37,672 nt of DNA from DATFWC01 sp045801465 (GTDB taxonomy: Bacteria > Pseudomonadota > Alphaproteobacteria > Rhizobiales > Xanthobacteraceae). This document shows, piece by piece, positions 24,908 to 33,468 of this stretch. Made by a program: the position numbers and the translations under genes. The notes under the pieces are model-generated. The model was not told the DNA's origin, ran no database searches, and saw only the letters and a program-made list of their open reading frames with translations. The DNA lies in assembly GCA_045801465.1 (NCBI GenBank), contig JBJMSU010000164.1, positions 1 to 37,672 of the forward strand, in the 5' to 3' direction. Numbering within the stretch: the first letter of the stretch is position 1; each line of letters begins with the position of its first letter.

Positions 24908-25834
24908 TCACTCCGCGGCGCGCAGGTCGGCCTTCACCTCGTCGAGCAGCTCCTTGACCTTGCTGCCTTCGAGGCGGGCGATGTCGTCCTGGTATTTGAG
25001 GAGAACGCCGAGCGTATCCGACACCGTCGCCGGATCGAGCGCGACGGCATCGAGCTCGGAGAGCGCTGCCGCCCAGTCGAGCGTCTCGGCAACGCCGGGC
25101 GCCTTGAACAGATCGAGCTGGCGCAGCGCTTGCACGAACAGCACCACCTGCTCGGACAGCGTCTTGCCGATGCCGGGCACCTTGGCGCGCACGATGGCGA
25201 GCTCGCGCTCGGCGCTCGGATAGCCGACCCAGTGGTAGAGGCAGCGACGCTTGAGGGCATCGTGGATCTCGCGCGTGCGGTTGGAGGTGATGACCACGAT
25301 CGGCGGCGCTGCCGCCTTGAAGGTTCCGAGCTCCGGCACGGTGACCTGGAAATCGGCCAGCACTTCCAGGAGGAATGCCTCGAACGCCTCGTCGCTGCGG
25401 TCGAGCTCGTCGATCAGGAGCACCGGCGCGCCGGCCGGATCGGGTTCCAGCGCCTGCAGCAACGGGCGCTTGATCAAAAACCGCTCGGAGAAGACGTCGT
25501 GCGAAAGCCGGTCGCGGTCGCCCTCCCCTTCGGCCTCGGCGATGCGGATGGCGATCATCTGCGCGCCGTAGTTCCACTCGTACACGGCTGCCGCCACATC
25601 GAGGCCTTCGTAGCACTGCAGGCGGATCAGCCGCCGGCCCAGCGTCTGGCTCAACACCTTGGCGATCTCGGTCTTGCCGACGCCGGCTTCACCTTCGAGG
25701 AACAGCGGCCGACCCATGCGCAGCGCCAGAAACAGCACGGTCGCCAGCGACCGGTCGGCCAGATAGTCGGCCGCCGCCAGCAGCGAAAGCGTCTCATCGA
25801 TCGAGGTTGGAAGCGATCGGGATGGGCTGTTCAT
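24908..25834 (-). CDS. coxD: CoxD/MoxR-type AAA ATPase
   Basis: A 308-residue MoxR-family ATPase. Walker A is GEAGVGKT (48-55) and Walker B is VLLIDELD (138-145); the sensor-1 region VVITSNRTREIHDALKRRC follows. In CO dehydrogenase clusters CoxD acts as a chaperone with CoxE to finish the active site. ATG 25834 is used because it gives the normal start of the family; an upstream in-frame ATG-type start would add eleven atypical residues. It lies between coxM and coxE. Confidence 0.93.
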   Translation of the reverse strand: MNSPSRSLPTSIDETLSLLAAADYLADRSLATVLFLALRMGRPLFLEGEAGVGKTEIAKVLSQTLGRRLIRLQCYEGLDVAAAVYEWNYGAQMIAIRIAEAEGEGDRDRLSHDVFSERFLIKRPLLQALEPDPAGAPVLLIDELDRSDEAFEAFLLEVLADFQVTVPELGTFKAAAPPIVVITSNRTREIHDALKRRCLYHWVGYPSAERELAIVRAKVPGIGKTLSEQVVLFVQALRQLDLFKAPGVAETLDWAAALSELDAVALDPATVSDTLGVLLKYQDDIARLEGSKVKELLDEVKADLRAAE

Positions 25835-25901
25835 GCGGCAATCTATCCCGTCCCGACCAAGCGGCAATCCATCAAAGTCAGCAACAACTCAGCCAATCTT
25901 T

Positions 25902-26030
25902 GTCGTCCCGGACGGCTCGCGGAAGCGAGCCGATCCGGGACCTAAGTACCCCGGCATTTAAAATCAACCGGCAAAACAGGGGCACATAGGTCCCGGCTCT
26001 CGCGCCTGATGGCGCTCGGCCGGGATGACA
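25902..26030. repeat. Compound palindromic repeat between coxM and coxD
   Basis: GTCCCGGACGGCTCGC-GGAA-GCGAGCCGATCCGGGAC forms one hairpin. A second palindrome near the right end has GGTCCCGGCTCTCGC and GGCGCTCGGCCGGGAT. GGGACCTAAGTACCCC (left) and GGGGCACATAGGTCCC (right) pair with each other. Together they fill most of the 231-base gap. Confidence 0.75.
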
Positions 26031-26065
26031 AGCGATAGGTTAATCAATCAGAGTTCGGTCAGCGG

Positions 26066-26866
26066 TCACGCGTTTGCCGCCGCAAGAGCGCGGCGTGCCA
26101 ATACGCCCACGAGGTGGGCGCGATATTCCGCGCCGGCATGGATGTCGCTGCCCATTCCATCGGGCGGCACGGTGAGGCCCTCGAGCGACTTTGCCGCGAA
26201 CCGCTTCTTCAGCGCCTCTTCGAAGGCGGTGACGCGGAACACGCCGTTGGCGCCCGCGCCGGTGACGGCGACGCGGATGTCCGGCCCGCGCTTGGAAACG
26301 AACACGCCGACCAGGGCAAAGCCGGACGCCGGGTGCTTGAACTTTTGGTAGGCCGCCTTCTTGGCGATCGGGAACTGCACCTTGGTGATGATCTCGTCCG
26401 GCTCGAGCGCGGTTTCGAACAGGCCTTGGAAGAATTCATCGGCCGGGATGCGGCGCTTATTGGTGATGATGGTGGCGCCGAGACCGAGGCAGGCCGCCGG
26501 ATAGTCGGCGTTGGGATCGTTGTTGGCGATCGAGCCGCCGACGGTGCCGACGTTGCGCACCTGTGGATCGCCGATCGAGTTCGGCACCGAGGCGAGCGCC
26601 GGCATCGCCTGCTGCACGACGGTCGAGTTGGCAACCTCGCCATGCCGCGTCATCGCGCCGATCACGATGGAGCGGCCCTTGAGCTCGACGCCGGACAACC
26701 CTTCCACCCGCGACAGATCGATGATGGCCGAAGGCCGCGCCAGCCGGAGCTTCATCACCGGGATCAACGAATGGCCGCCGGCTAAAAGTTTCGCCTCTTC
26801 GTTCTTGGCGAGCAGGCTCACCGCCTGGCGCACCGTGGTCGGACGATGATAGGTGAAGCTGTACAT
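26066..26866 (-). CDS. coxM: CO dehydrogenase-family FAD-binding medium subunit
   Basis: A 266-residue flavoprotein subunit. The FAD-binding motifs are AGGHSLIPVMKLR (29-41) and TVGGSIANNDPNADYP (108-123), the latter equal to the conserved T-x-G-G-x-x-x-x-x-D-P loop. In the holoenzyme it passes electrons from the iron-sulfur clusters to the acceptor. It is full length for this subunit. GGAGGACAAGG precedes the ATG. The 141-base gap to coxL holds a palindromic repeat. Confidence 0.94.
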   Translation of the reverse strand: MYSFTYHRPTTVRQAVSLLAKNEEAKLLAGGHSLIPVMKLRLARPSAIIDLSRVEGLSGVELKGRSIVIGAMTRHGEVANSTVVQQAMPALASVPNSIGDPQVRNVGTVGGSIANNDPNADYPAACLGLGATIITNKRRIPADEFFQGLFETALEPDEIITKVQFPIAKKAAYQKFKHPASGFALVGVFVSKRGPDIRVAVTGAGANGVFRVTAFEEALKKRFAAKSLEGLTVPPDGMGSDIHAGAEYRAHLVGVLARRALAAANA

Positions 26867-26903
26867 CCCTTGTCCTCCAATAACTTTCAGTCCGCCCTCG
26901 CCG

Positions 26904-26997
26904 CCTCACCCTGAGGAGGGCCCGCGGGGCCCGTCTCGAAGGGTGAGCGGCCCCTCATCCTTCGAGACGCCGGCTTCGCCGGCTCCTCAGGATGAGG
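26904..26997. repeat. Palindromic repeat between coxL and coxM
   Basis: CCTCACCCTGAGGAGGGCC pairs with CCGGCTCCTCAGGATGAGG; GTCTCGAAGGGTGAG and CTCATCCTTCGAGAC form the inner stem. It is a relative of 23545-23639, and the inner and outer sequences differ in matching ways. Confidence 0.85.
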
Positions 26998-27007
26998 CCT
27001 TGAAGTT

Positions 27008-29368
27008 TTATGCCGCCGCCTTGGCGTTCACCTTCTGCAGCGCCGCCCACACGGCTTGCGGCGTCGCCGGCATGGCAAGGTCTTCGCTGCCGATCGCGTG
27101 CGTAATGGCATTGATCACGGCGGCGGGCGCCGCGATGGCGCCGGCCTCGCCGCATCCCTTGATGCCGAGCGGGTTCGACGGGCATTTCGTCACCGTCATG
27201 TCAACCTGAAATGGCGGGAAGTCGTCGGCCTTGGGCATCGTGTAGTCCATGAACGAGCCGCTCACGAGCTGACCGTCGCTGTTGTAGACGGTGTGCTCGA
27301 GCAGCGCCTGGCCGACCCCCTGGGCAATGCCGCCGTGGACCTGCCCCTCCACGATCATCGGATTGACCACCACGCCGAAATCGTCCACTGCGGTCCAGCC
27401 CACGATGTCGGTCTTGCCGGTGCTGGGATCGACCTCGACCTCGCAAACGTGGCATCCGGCCGGAAAGGTGAAATTAGTCGGATCGTAGAAGGCGCCCTCC
27501 TTCAGCCCCGGCTCCAGCTCCTGACCGGCAAAGCGGTGGGCGATATAGGCATTGAGCGCAACCTCGCCCCAGGCCGCCGACTTGTCGGTGCCACTGACGG
27601 TGAACTTGCCGTCCTTGAACTCGATGTCGCCCTCGGCGGCCTCGAGCAGGTGCGCGGCGACCTTCTTGGCCTTGGCCTCGACCTTATCCAGCGCCTTGAC
27701 GACCGCCGACATGCCGACCGCGCCCGAACGCGAGCCGTAGGTGCCCATCCCGAACTGCACCTTGTCGGTGTCGCCATGCACGATGCTGATGGTATCGATC
27801 GGGATGCCGAGCCGCTCGGACACGAGCTGGGCAAAGGTGGTCTCGTGGCCTTGGCCGTGGCTGTGCGTGCCGGTCAGGATTTCGACCGAGCCGGTCGGAT
27901 TGACCCGCACCTCGGCGGATTCCCATAAGCCCACCCCGCAGCCGAGCGATCCGACCGCCTGCGAGGGCGCGATCCCGCACGCTTCGATATAGGCCGACAG
28001 GCCGATGCCGCGCAGCTTGCCATCGCGCGCCGACTCGCGCTTGCGCTTGGCGAAGTTCTTGTAGTCGGCCGCTTCCAGCGCCTTCTTCAGCGAGGCGTGA
28101 TAATCGCCGGCATCGTAGGTCATGATGACCGGCGTCTGGTGCGGGAAGCTCTTGATGAAGTTGCGCCGGCGCAATTCGGCAGGATCGATGCCCATGGCGC
28201 GGGCGCCGATTTCCACCAGCCGCTCGACCACGAAGGTGGCCTCCGGGCGCCCGGCGCCGCGATAGGCGTCGACCGGAACCGTATTGGTGTAGACGGCGTC
28301 GACCTCGCAATAGATCGTCGGGACGTCGTATTGGCCCGACAGCAGCGTGGCATAGAGATAGGTCGGCACCGACGACGAGAACGTCGACATGTAGGCGCCG
28401 AGGTTGGCAATGGTGCTCGCCCGTAGCCCCAAGATCTTGCCGTTCTCGTCAAATGCCATTTCGGCATGAGTGACATGGTCGCGGCCATGCGCGTCGGAGA
28501 TGAAGGCCTCCGTGCGCTGGGCGACCCATTTCACCGGCCGCCCGACGCGCCGTGACGCCCACAGCGCCACGACCTCCTCGGGATAGATGAAGATCTTGGA
28601 GCCGAACCCGCCGCCCACATCGGGCGCGATGACGCGCAGCTTGTGCTCGGGCGCCATGCCGACGAAGGCGGCGATGACGAGGCGTGCCACGTGCGGATTC
28701 TGCGTCGTGTTCCACAGCGTGAAGCTGTCGGTGCCGGCGTCGTATTCGGCGATGGCCGCGCGCGGCTCGATCGCGTTCGGCACCAGACGATTGTTGGTCA
28801 AGTCGAGACTGGCGACATGCTTGGCCGACGCAAAGGCGGCGTCCGTCTTCTGCTTGTCGCCGAGATGCCATTCGTAAATGGTGTTGTTGGGCGCGACTTC
28901 GTGGATCTGCGGCGCCCCGGTGCGTTTCGCCTGAGCGGGATCGGCGACCGCCGGCAGCACCTCATATTCCACATTGACCTGCTCGGCCGCATCCCGAGCC
29001 TCAGCCAGGCTGTCGGCGATGACGACGGCAACCGGATCGCCGACGTGGCACACCTTGTCCTTGGCAAGCGCCGGATGCGGCGCCATCTTCATCGGCGAGC
29101 CGTCCTTGGAATGGATCATCCAGCCGCAGATGAGGTTGCCGATCTTGTCGGCGGCGAGATCCGCGCCGGTCAGCACGTGGACGCCGGGCCGGCCCTCCGC
29201 CGCCGAGGCGTCCACCTTGACGATTTTTGCGTGCGCATGAGCTGAGCGAATGAAATGAGCGTGGCCCTGCCCCGGCCGGCTGAAGTCGTCGGTGTAATGG
29301 CCCCGCCCGGTGATGAAACGGAGGTCTTCCCTGCGGCGCACGGCCGCGCCGATCCCGGTCGCGCTCAT
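27008..29368 (-). CDS. coxL: Form II CO dehydrogenase-family molybdenum large subunit
   Basis: A 786-residue catalytic subunit of the molybdenum hydroxylase family. It binds molybdopterin cytosine dinucleotide, seen in GGGFGSK (252-258) and other cofactor contacts. The active-site loop is AYRGAGR (368-374), diagnostic of form II or putative CO dehydrogenases; form I enzymes have AYxCSFR with a copper-binding Cys that is missing here. The active-site Glu is Glu741 in GCGEAGAI. Real substrates of form II enzymes are not settled: slow CO oxidation and aldehyde or purine-like oxidation have been considered. GGGAGGAATGCC precedes the ATG. The gap to coxS is 68 bases. Confidence 0.94.
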   Translation of the reverse strand: MSATGIGAAVRRREDLRFITGRGHYTDDFSRPGQGHAHFIRSAHAHAKIVKVDASAAEGRPGVHVLTGADLAADKIGNLICGWMIHSKDGSPMKMAPHPALAKDKVCHVGDPVAVVIADSLAEARDAAEQVNVEYEVLPAVADPAQAKRTGAPQIHEVAPNNTIYEWHLGDKQKTDAAFASAKHVASLDLTNNRLVPNAIEPRAAIAEYDAGTDSFTLWNTTQNPHVARLVIAAFVGMAPEHKLRVIAPDVGGGFGSKIFIYPEEVVALWASRRVGRPVKWVAQRTEAFISDAHGRDHVTHAEMAFDENGKILGLRASTIANLGAYMSTFSSSVPTYLYATLLSGQYDVPTIYCEVDAVYTNTVPVDAYRGAGRPEATFVVERLVEIGARAMGIDPAELRRRNFIKSFPHQTPVIMTYDAGDYHASLKKALEAADYKNFAKRKRESARDGKLRGIGLSAYIEACGIAPSQAVGSLGCGVGLWESAEVRVNPTGSVEILTGTHSHGQGHETTFAQLVSERLGIPIDTISIVHGDTDKVQFGMGTYGSRSGAVGMSAVVKALDKVEAKAKKVAAHLLEAAEGDIEFKDGKFTVSGTDKSAAWGEVALNAYIAHRFAGQELEPGLKEGAFYDPTNFTFPAGCHVCEVEVDPSTGKTDIVGWTAVDDFGVVVNPMIVEGQVHGGIAQGVGQALLEHTVYNSDGQLVSGSFMDYTMPKADDFPPFQVDMTVTKCPSNPLGIKGCGEAGAIAAPAAVINAITHAIGSEDLAMPATPQAVWAALQKVNAKAAA

Positions 29369-29436
29369 GGCATTCCTCCCGACTTCGGTTCAGCGCATGC
29401 ACCGGCTCGCCAGGCACATGTGCATTCGAAGTTCTT

Positions 29437-29934
<498 letters not shown>

Positions 29935-30204
29935 GGGGGCTTCCTCCCTCGAAAACAGACGCTAAATGGCCTCGATTCTGCGCCGATCAGCGAAGCTGGC
30001 GGGCATTCGGGGCGGATTCGTGCCGATTTTGCCCCGATTTCATATTCTGGAACAAGACGAGTGTGAACCGGCCATCGCCGCACGGTCAAGGCCCGAGTCG
30101 TCGTTCTTGCTTGCGAATTCGTCTTTCATGAACCAAAATGGTATCATATAACGATATCACGCAACTCAATCGAAGGCCCTCATGACCGAAGCATGGAGAG
30201 GCGA
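29935..30204. other. Divergent promoter region between coxS and hicA
   Basis: This 270-base gap must contain the cox operon promoter (minus strand) and the hicAB promoter (plus strand). The right half is unusually AT-rich (around 30132-30160) compared with the rest of the window. No sigma-54 box or obvious activator site was recognised. Confidence 0.5.
30139..30159. promoter_or_regulatory. Candidate HicB operator / hicAB promoter element
   Basis: TGGTATC-ATATAAC-GATATCA is an inverted repeat (6 of 7 positions) with an AT-rich spacer, 46 bases before the hicA start. The spacer resembles a -10 region. HicB antitoxins with a ribbon-helix-helix domain usually bind palindromes over their own promoter, so this is a reasonable candidate. 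Confidence 0.45.
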
Positions 30205-30471
30205 ATGCCTCATCCGATTGGCGGCCGCCACGGGAAAACGTTGGCGGAGGTCTTCGAACGTCCAACGCGATCCGATGTGCGTTGGAATGCAGTCGTTGCT
30301 CTCATCCGTGCCTTGGGAGGCGAGATGTCGGAAGGACGCGGTTCACGCGTGCGATTCTTCCTGAATGGCAGACGCGCCGTATTCCATCAGCCTCATCCCC
30401 GGCCCGAGATGGTGAAGGGAGCCGTTGAAGCGTTGCGGGACTTCTTGACCGAAGCTGGAGTCGAACCGTGA
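30205..30471 (+). CDS. hicA: HicA-family toxin
   Basis: An 88-residue small basic protein of the HicA double-stranded-RNA-binding-fold mRNA interferase family. WNAVVALIRALGGEMSEGRGSRVRFFLNGRRAVFHQPHPRPEMVKGAVEALRDFL matches the longer HicA branch where GSR-x-R-F replaces the usual GSH and a later FHxPHP motif supplies the histidines. The ATG at 30205 follows GGAGAGG closely. The hicB GTG start overlaps its stop by four bases (GTGA). Whether it cleaves mRNA is inferred from the family. Confidence 0.85.
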   Translation: MPHPIGGRHGKTLAEVFERPTRSDVRWNAVVALIRALGGEMSEGRGSRVRFFLNGRRAVFHQPHPRPEMVKGAVEALRDFLTEAGVEP

Positions 30472-30800
30472 ACTCGCTCGACTACAAAGACTATGTCGGA
30501 ATCTTCGCCTACGACGAAGAGGCGGACCTGTTCCACGGCCGTGTGGTCGGACTGCGCGACGTGATCACCTTCGCCGGCCGTTCCATCGACGAGCTCAAAC
30601 AAGCATTGGCGGACTCGGTCGAGGACTATCTCGATTTCTGCCGCGAACGCGGTGAGGAACCGGAAAAGCCGCTATCCGGCAAGTTCGTCGTTCGGCTCGA
30701 GCCCTCGCTTCACCGCGCCATCGCGACGGCAGCCGAGCGCCAGGGAAAAAGCATCAACGGCTGGGTCAAGGAACGGCTGCGCGAAGCAGTCGACGAGTGA
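30468..30800 (+). CDS. hicB: HicB-family antitoxin
   Basis: A 110-residue antitoxin. The N-terminal partial RNase H-like fold is YVGIFAYDEEADLFHGRVVGLRDVITFAGRSIDELKQALADSVEDYL; the C-terminal ribbon-helix-helix DNA-binding part is KFVVRLEPSLHRAIATAAERQGKSINGWVKERL. This form neutralises the HicA toxin and represses its own promoter. The start is GTG at 30468, translationally coupled to hicA. It meets coxG tail to tail with 40 bases between. Confidence 0.88.
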   Translation: MNSLDYKDYVGIFAYDEEADLFHGRVVGLRDVITFAGRSIDELKQALADSVEDYLDFCRERGEEPEKPLSGKFVVRLEPSLHRAIATAAERQGKSINGWVKERLREAVDE

Positions 30801-30840
30801 CTGTGATGATGCTCAAATCCCGGGGCCCTACACCGCCAGG

Positions 30841-31305
30841 CTATCCGGGTGCAGGCTGGTTCCCGGCAACGGCGCCGGCGAATTTGGCGAAGAACTGGTC
30901 GGCGAGCTTCTTGGCCGCGCCGTTGACGAGCCGCTGGCCGATTTGGGCAAGCTTGCCGCCGATCTGGGCTTCCACGTTGTAGCTCAACAGCGTGCCGCCA
31001 TCCTTGGGCTGCAAGCTCACCGTCGCGCCGCCTTTGGCGAAGCCCGCTACCCCGCCATCCCCTTCGCCGGAAATCTTATAGCCGTTGGGCGGGTCAAGAT
31101 CCGTGAGCTTGACCTTGCCTTTGAAGCGCGCCTTCACGGGCCCGATCTTGTTGGTGGCGACCGCCTGAAACTCGGTGTCGGACAGCTTCTCCAGCGACTC
31201 GCAACCCGGGATGCACGCTTTGAGCACCTCCGGGTCGATCAGCTTCGCCCAGACAACGTCCTGGGCCGCCGGGAGCTGAACCTCGCCGGTCATCGTCATC
31301 GCCAT
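30841..31305 (-). CDS. coxG: CoxG-like SRPBCC protein (CO dehydrogenase subunit G family)
   Basis: A 154-residue START-fold protein. MTMTGEVQLPAAQDVVWAKLIDPEVLKACIPGCESLEKLSDTEF matches the CoxG/COG3427 signature (K-x-C-I-P-G-C-E). In Oligotropha-type CO dehydrogenase CoxG helps bind the enzyme to the membrane through a C-terminal segment; here the C-terminus ends in a short AGAVAGNQPAPG without a membrane helix. GAGGAGAG precedes the ATG by about seven bases. It is transcribed towards coxS but hicAB intervenes. Confidence 0.87.
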   Translation of the reverse strand: MAMTMTGEVQLPAAQDVVWAKLIDPEVLKACIPGCESLEKLSDTEFQAVATNKIGPVKARFKGKVKLTDLDPPNGYKISGEGDGGVAGFAKGGATVSLQPKDGGTLLSYNVEAQIGGKLAQIGQRLVNGAAKKLADQFFAKFAGAVAGNQPAPG

Positions 31306-31537
31306 CGGGAACTCTCCTCGTTGCCGGAATGCCGGCCGGCCATTGGGCTTACTGCCCCGGACGGAAACTGGAAAGGACATTTTGCAGCGGATCGGCGGGA
31401 GCGCCAGCGGCCGGACCAGCGTTCGCAGCCGATATGCCCTCTCCGCCTCGCCCGCTGTTGGCGCGCGGCGTCGTGCGCTATGGATCGCCCGATCGCCTCG
31501 ACGCGCGGGGCGAAGCTCATCGTGGGGGGAACGCACC

Positions 31538-32320
31538 ATGCCGGTCGTCGACGTCGAGGGCTGCCCGATCCATGTCGAGGTGCAGGGCAGCGAGGATGCT
31601 CCCGTGCTGATGCTGTCGAACTCGCTGGGCACCACCCACCGCATGTGGGACGACCAGGTGAAGCCGTTCACGGAAGCTTTCCGCCTGGTCCGCTATGACC
31701 GGCGCGGCCACGGCCAATCCGGCTGTCCCAAGGGGCCGTACACGATGGAGCGGCTCGGCCGCGACGTGCTGGCCATCCTGGATGCGCTCGGCATCGAGAA
31801 GGTCAACTGGTGCGGGCTTTCCATGGGCGGCATGGTCGGCATGTGGCTCGGCGCGCATGCGCCCGAGCGCATCGACAAGCTGATCCTGTCGAACACCTCG
31901 GCTTATTTTGCCGACAAGGCGCTGTGGAACGACCGCATCAGCACGGTGCGCGAGAAGGGTCTCGACGCGATCGTCGGGGCCAACATGGAGCGCTGGTTCA
32001 CCAAGGATTTTCGCGAGCGCGCCCCGCGGGCGATTGCGCGGATGGCCGAGATGTTCGTGTCCACGCCGCGCGAAGGATATATCGGCTGCTGCGAAGCGGT
32101 GCGCGACATGGATCAGCGCGACATCATCCGCAGCATCACGGCGCGGACCCTGGTCATCGCCGGCCGCTACGACCCGGCCACCACGATCGAGGCGGCCGAG
32201 TTCATCCGCAGCCGCATTCCCGGCGCGGCCCTCACCGTGATCGACGCGGCGCATATTTCCAATGTCGAGCAGCCGCACGACTATGCCGACACGGTGCTCG
32301 GCTTTCTGCTGCAGACATAG
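31538..32320 (+). CDS. pcaD: 3-oxoadipate enol-lactonase
   Basis: A 260-residue alpha/beta hydrolase. The nucleophile elbow CGLSMGGM gives Ser95, with Asp212 in AGRYDPATT and His239 in DAAHISNVEQP completing the triad. The oxyanion region SNSLGTTHRMWDDQ, the RYDRRGHGQS turn and the overall length match PcaD, which opens 3-oxoadipate enol-lactone in the beta-ketoadipate pathway. ATG 31538 is preceded by GGGGGGA. pcaC follows 11 bases later. Other alpha/beta hydrolases are close in sequence, but pairing with pcaC strengthens the call. Confidence 0.9.
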   Translation: MPVVDVEGCPIHVEVQGSEDAPVLMLSNSLGTTHRMWDDQVKPFTEAFRLVRYDRRGHGQSGCPKGPYTMERLGRDVLAILDALGIEKVNWCGLSMGGMVGMWLGAHAPERIDKLILSNTSAYFADKALWNDRISTVREKGLDAIVGANMERWFTKDFRERAPRAIARMAEMFVSTPREGYIGCCEAVRDMDQRDIIRSITARTLVIAGRYDPATTIEAAEFIRSRIPGAALTVIDAAHISNVEQPHDYADTVLGFLLQT

Positions 32321-32331
32321 CGGAGGCGGCA

Positions 32332-32730
32332 ATGGACGACCGGGAGCGTTATGAGCGCGGCATGGCCGTGCGCCGCAAGGTGCTGGGCGATGCCTGGGTC
32401 GACCGCGCCAGCGCGCGCAACGATGCCTTCACGGCGGAGTTTCAGGACTTCATTACCCGCTGCGCCTGGGGCGAAGTGTGGACGCGCCCGCATTTCGACG
32501 AGCGCACACGCCGCATCCTGGTGATCGGCACCATGGTGGCGCTCGGCCGCTGGGAAGAGTTTCGCATGCACGTGCGGGCGGCGCTGACCGAAGGCGGCTT
32601 TTCCGCCGACGATATCAAGGAGATCATCCTGCAGCAGGCGGTCTATTGCGGCGTGCCGGCCGCCAACCACGCCTTCAAGGAAGCGGCGGAGATTGTCGCC
32701 GAGACGGGAAAGAAGGCCGGCCGAGGCTGA
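32332..32730 (+). CDS. pcaC: 4-carboxymuconolactone decarboxylase-family protein
   Basis: A 132-residue protein of the CMD/AhpD family. RYERGMAVRRKVLGDAWVDRA, EVWTRPHFDERTRRILVIGTMVALGRWEEFRMH and IILQQAVYCGVPAANHAFKEA are PcaC signatures. It decarboxylates 4-carboxymuconolactone to 3-oxoadipate enol-lactone, the substrate of PcaD. GGAGGCGG lies right before the ATG. The gene probably shares a transcript with pcaD. Confidence 0.9.
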   Translation: MDDRERYERGMAVRRKVLGDAWVDRASARNDAFTAEFQDFITRCAWGEVWTRPHFDERTRRILVIGTMVALGRWEEFRMHVRAALTEGGFSADDIKEIILQQAVYCGVPAANHAFKEAAEIVAETGKKAGRG

Positions 32731-32784
32731 CACGCGGCCTGCCGGCGCGCTTTCCGCACGGGCATCTGTGGTGGGGCGAAGAGA

Positions 32785-32807
32785 AGCTCCGGCCGCCGCG
32801 GGGAGCT
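32785..32807. terminator. Possible bidirectional hairpin between pcaC and a membrane protein gene
   Basis: AGCTCC and GGAGCT flank a GC-rich 11-base loop in the tail-to-tail gap, reaching the last bases of the minus-strand gene. The stem is short, so this is a weak candidate. Confidence 0.3.
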
Positions 32808-33373
32808 CAAGCAGCCTGACGCTGGACTTCAGCCGGCTCGGCCGAAATAGGCATGGCGGAAATAGGTATGACGGTCGCCGGCTCGGGCATCGGCGAACCG
32901 CGCGCGAAAGTCGCAAACCCGCTGGCGATGACGCACAACATCAACTCGCCGACCAATACGCGAATCCCTTCCCCGCCGATGACGAGCGGCCCTGACGCGA
33001 TGATGGAGGCGATGGCGGCCGCGAGCAGACCGATGTCCAGCATCTCGTCGCCGCTCCTGCGCCAGCGCAGACGTTCGTAGGCGGCGAAGATCACGACGAC
33101 CAGCAGGTAGGTGCCGAGCAACAGCTTGAGAGCGACCAGCATGTGCGCAAGCTCGAAGATCGCCCGCGGTGAGAGGTGCAAGAGGCCGCCGAACGCGATG
33201 ATCGAATCGCCGACGCGCGCCTTGCCGAGATCGAACAGGGGCTGCATGAACGAGGCGGTTGCACTCGTGACCCACACGGCCGAGAGCAAGAGGGCAATGC
33301 CATAGGCCGTGGTGCGCGCCAGCGGCCGCAGCACATCCAGAAATACGTCCCAACGGCGTCTCTCGCCCTGCAT
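32807..33373 (-). CDS. Membrane protein of unknown function
   Basis: A 188-residue protein with about four hydrophobic segments (near 18-40, 67-95, 110-130 and 133-155). The N-terminus is polar (MQGERRRWDVFLDVLRPLAR) and the C-terminus ends in a proline- and alanine-rich tail. I do not recognise a family. ATG 33373 is taken as the start; a TTG 12 bases upstream is the only alternative. No ribosome binding site is obvious. Confidence 0.65.
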   Translation of the reverse strand: MQGERRRWDVFLDVLRPLARTTAYGIALLLSAVWVTSATASFMQPLFDLGKARVGDSIIAFGGLLHLSPRAIFELAHMLVALKLLLGTYLLVVVIFAAYERLRWRRSGDEMLDIGLLAAAIASIIASGPLVIGGEGIRVLVGELMLCVIASGFATFARGSPMPEPATVIPISAMPISAEPAEVQRQAA

Positions 33374-33468
33374 GTGCAGAGCCAATCACGGCCGGTGCAG
33401 GGCGGCAAGAACAAGGTTGATAGATCGTTAACGGCACCCAGACGATTGATTCTTTTCGCGTTCCGGCG

